Below, piece after piece: positions 15,387 through 16,174 of a DNA stretch of 16,174 bases. A program made the translations under genes and the position numbers. A model generated the notes under the pieces. That model did not search any database. It saw nothing but the letters and a program-made list of their open reading frames with translations, and was not told the DNA's origin. How positions within the stretch are numbered: position 1 is the stretch's first letter; the number at the start of each line of letters is the position of its first letter. The DNA lies in assembly GCA_902767355.1 (NCBI GenBank), contig CACXHG010000205.1:1-16174 (forward strand), written 5' to 3'. This DNA comes from an uncultured Bacteroidia bacterium (lineage in GTDB: Bacteria > Bacteroidota > Bacteroidia > Bacteroidales > UBA932).

Positions 15387-15835
15387 CTTTCTATGCTTAT
15401 TGTTACGTCAAGGGTCTCCTCTATCGCTGCGACAATCACATCGATATCATCTTCAGGAAATGTCGCTGTCAATCTCTTTCCTGATGATTCAGAAGTTATT
15501 ATGTAGCCATAATGGGCTGACAAAGTATCGAGGACGGCCTCCAAAGATGCATCTTCGAATACGAACAGTTTGATAGCAGACTCCTGTGGAACAGATTGGT
15601 TGGCAGGCATTAACTGCGAGTTCTGGGCCTTCTGGTTTATGGTATATATGCTATAGCCTCCGGCAAAAAGGACAAATACCGTAGCAAAGGCCGCAGCTAC
15701 CGCTGCCCACCAGCGACGTGGAGTACGCCTATGTTGTGTCTTATGGAATCGGCAAATGGCTTTTTCAGGATCAAAGCGCCCCTTTGCATAATGTTCTAAT
15801 ACAAACTTTAGATCTTCTTCGAACTTGTCCTGCAT
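15383..15835 (-). CDS. Short FecR-like anti-sigma factor (DUF4974-type C-terminus)
   Basis: 150 residues from the ATG at 15835; a TTG eight codons upstream (15859) is in frame but a weaker choice. Cytoplasmic N-terminus 1-41, basic near the membrane (HKTQHRRTPRRWW), presumably holding the sigma factor. One transmembrane helix about 42-65 (AAVAAAFATVFVLFAGGY). Periplasmic C-terminal domain about 85-150, KLFVFEDASLEAVLDTLSAH to TLDVTISIER, of the FecR-C/DUF4974 type with an STN-like fold. The central FecR domain of ordinary FecR proteins (~300+ residues) is missing. Stop overlaps the receptor start by 4 bases. Likely transmits receptor occupancy to the sigma factor. Confidence 0.8.
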   Translation of the reverse strand: MQDKFEEDLKFVLEHYAKGRFDPEKAICRFHKTQHRRTPRRWWAAVAAAFATVFVLFAGGYSIYTINQKAQNSQLMPANQSVPQESAIKLFVFEDASLEAVLDTLSAHYGYIITSESSGKRLTATFPEDDIDVIVAAIEETLDVTISIER

Positions 15836-15892
15836 AATCTTATCGATATGTTTTACCAATAAGACGTAGCAATAACAAAAAACTCACACTTG

Positions 15893-16174
15893 CTATACAA
15901 AAAAATAAAGAACAATCTTTTTTATCCGACCGCGAAGTGTCTGGAGCGCACGTGAAATCTGATTGCGGACAGTGCCCTCACTCACTCCCAGCCTCTGTGC
16001 TATCTCGGCATATTTAAGACCGTCCCGTTTGTGCATCAGAAGCATGCGACGACGGCCGGCTGGCAAAGCATCGAGGGCTCGCCACAGTGCAGCCCTGTCG
16101 CTGGCATCTTCCATTTCACGGACTTCATCTGCCGCCATAACCGCTTCTTCTTGAAGTTGTTCTTCACCCCTGGC
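15893..16174 (-). CDS. ECF (FecI-type) RNA polymerase sigma factor, C-terminal part
   Basis: The C-terminal 93 residues; the reading frame remains open to the window edge, so the 5' end lies outside. Region sigma-4: LWRALDALPAGRRRMLLMHK, then DGLKYAEIAQRLGVSEGTVR and NQISRALQTLR. This is the -35-binding helix-turn-helix of group IV sigma factors. The preceding EEAVMAADEVREMEDASDRA fits the sigma-2/sigma-4 linker. It ends KKIVLYFFV. It lies 57 bp upstream of the anti-sigma ATG in the same operon and should direct expression of the receptor cluster. Confidence 0.9.
   Translation of the reverse strand, partial: ARGEEQLQEEAVMAADEVREMEDASDRAALWRALDALPAGRRRMLLMHKRDGLKYAEIAQRLGVSEGTVRNQISRALQTLRGRIKKIVLYFFV

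Overview
The window looks like a chromosomal segment of a GC-rich member of the order Bacteroidales, possibly Alistipes or a relative. The evidence is a GyrB N-terminus of the Bacteroidetes type, TAnnTTTG (-7) promoter elements with TTG/TTTG at -33, export signals ending in 'AQ', many surface lipoproteins, and an ECF-sigma / anti-sigma / TonB-receptor / DUF4249 locus. The genus is an inference; no 16S rRNA or other decisive marker is present.

Left part (1-9038, GC-rich, housekeeping). On the minus strand a large TPR protein (6207-3193) abuts a plug-less outer-membrane beta-barrel gene (3192-1549), followed by gyrB (1478 to beyond base 1). gyrB carries an apparent one-base deletion near 1065. 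On the plus strand, starting 38 bp from the TPR gene, come ftsE, nth (endonuclease III) and xerD, tightly packed with a 14-bp overlap between nth and xerD. xerD converges, with a 2-bp gap, on a small outer-membrane barrel gene that has a clear Bacteroidetes promoter.

Middle part (9134-10927, mostly AT-rich). This is the most interesting region. All of it reads as the wreck of an Rhs/YD-repeat polymorphic-toxin locus. An intact promoter drives a short exported N-terminus with one YD-like repeat. It runs, out of frame, into a C-terminal toxin 'tip' with a papain-like NSC...H layout (10649-10437), and a small lipoprotein gene follows 11 bp later. After a bidirectional hairpin terminator and an unexplained GC-rich plus-strand gene end comes a second tip fragment (9738-9568). 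Its stop codon overlaps the start of a second small lipoprotein (TAATG). The inference is two displaced toxin-tip/immunity cassettes whose immunity lipoproteins remain intact.

The gap 10928-11257 holds no convincing gene. It contains a palindrome-rich element with two 54-bp hairpin-ended units at a 72-bp period, enclosed by a perfect 16-bp inverted repeat.

Right part (11258-16174, minus strand). A Fec-type trans-envelope signalling and uptake operon: ECF sigma factor (cut by the window end), a very short FecR/DUF4974-type anti-sigma, an STN-domain TonB-dependent receptor, a DUF4249 surface lipoprotein and a further small lipoprotein. The last four genes are spaced by -4, +2 and +8 bp. The substrate is unknown.
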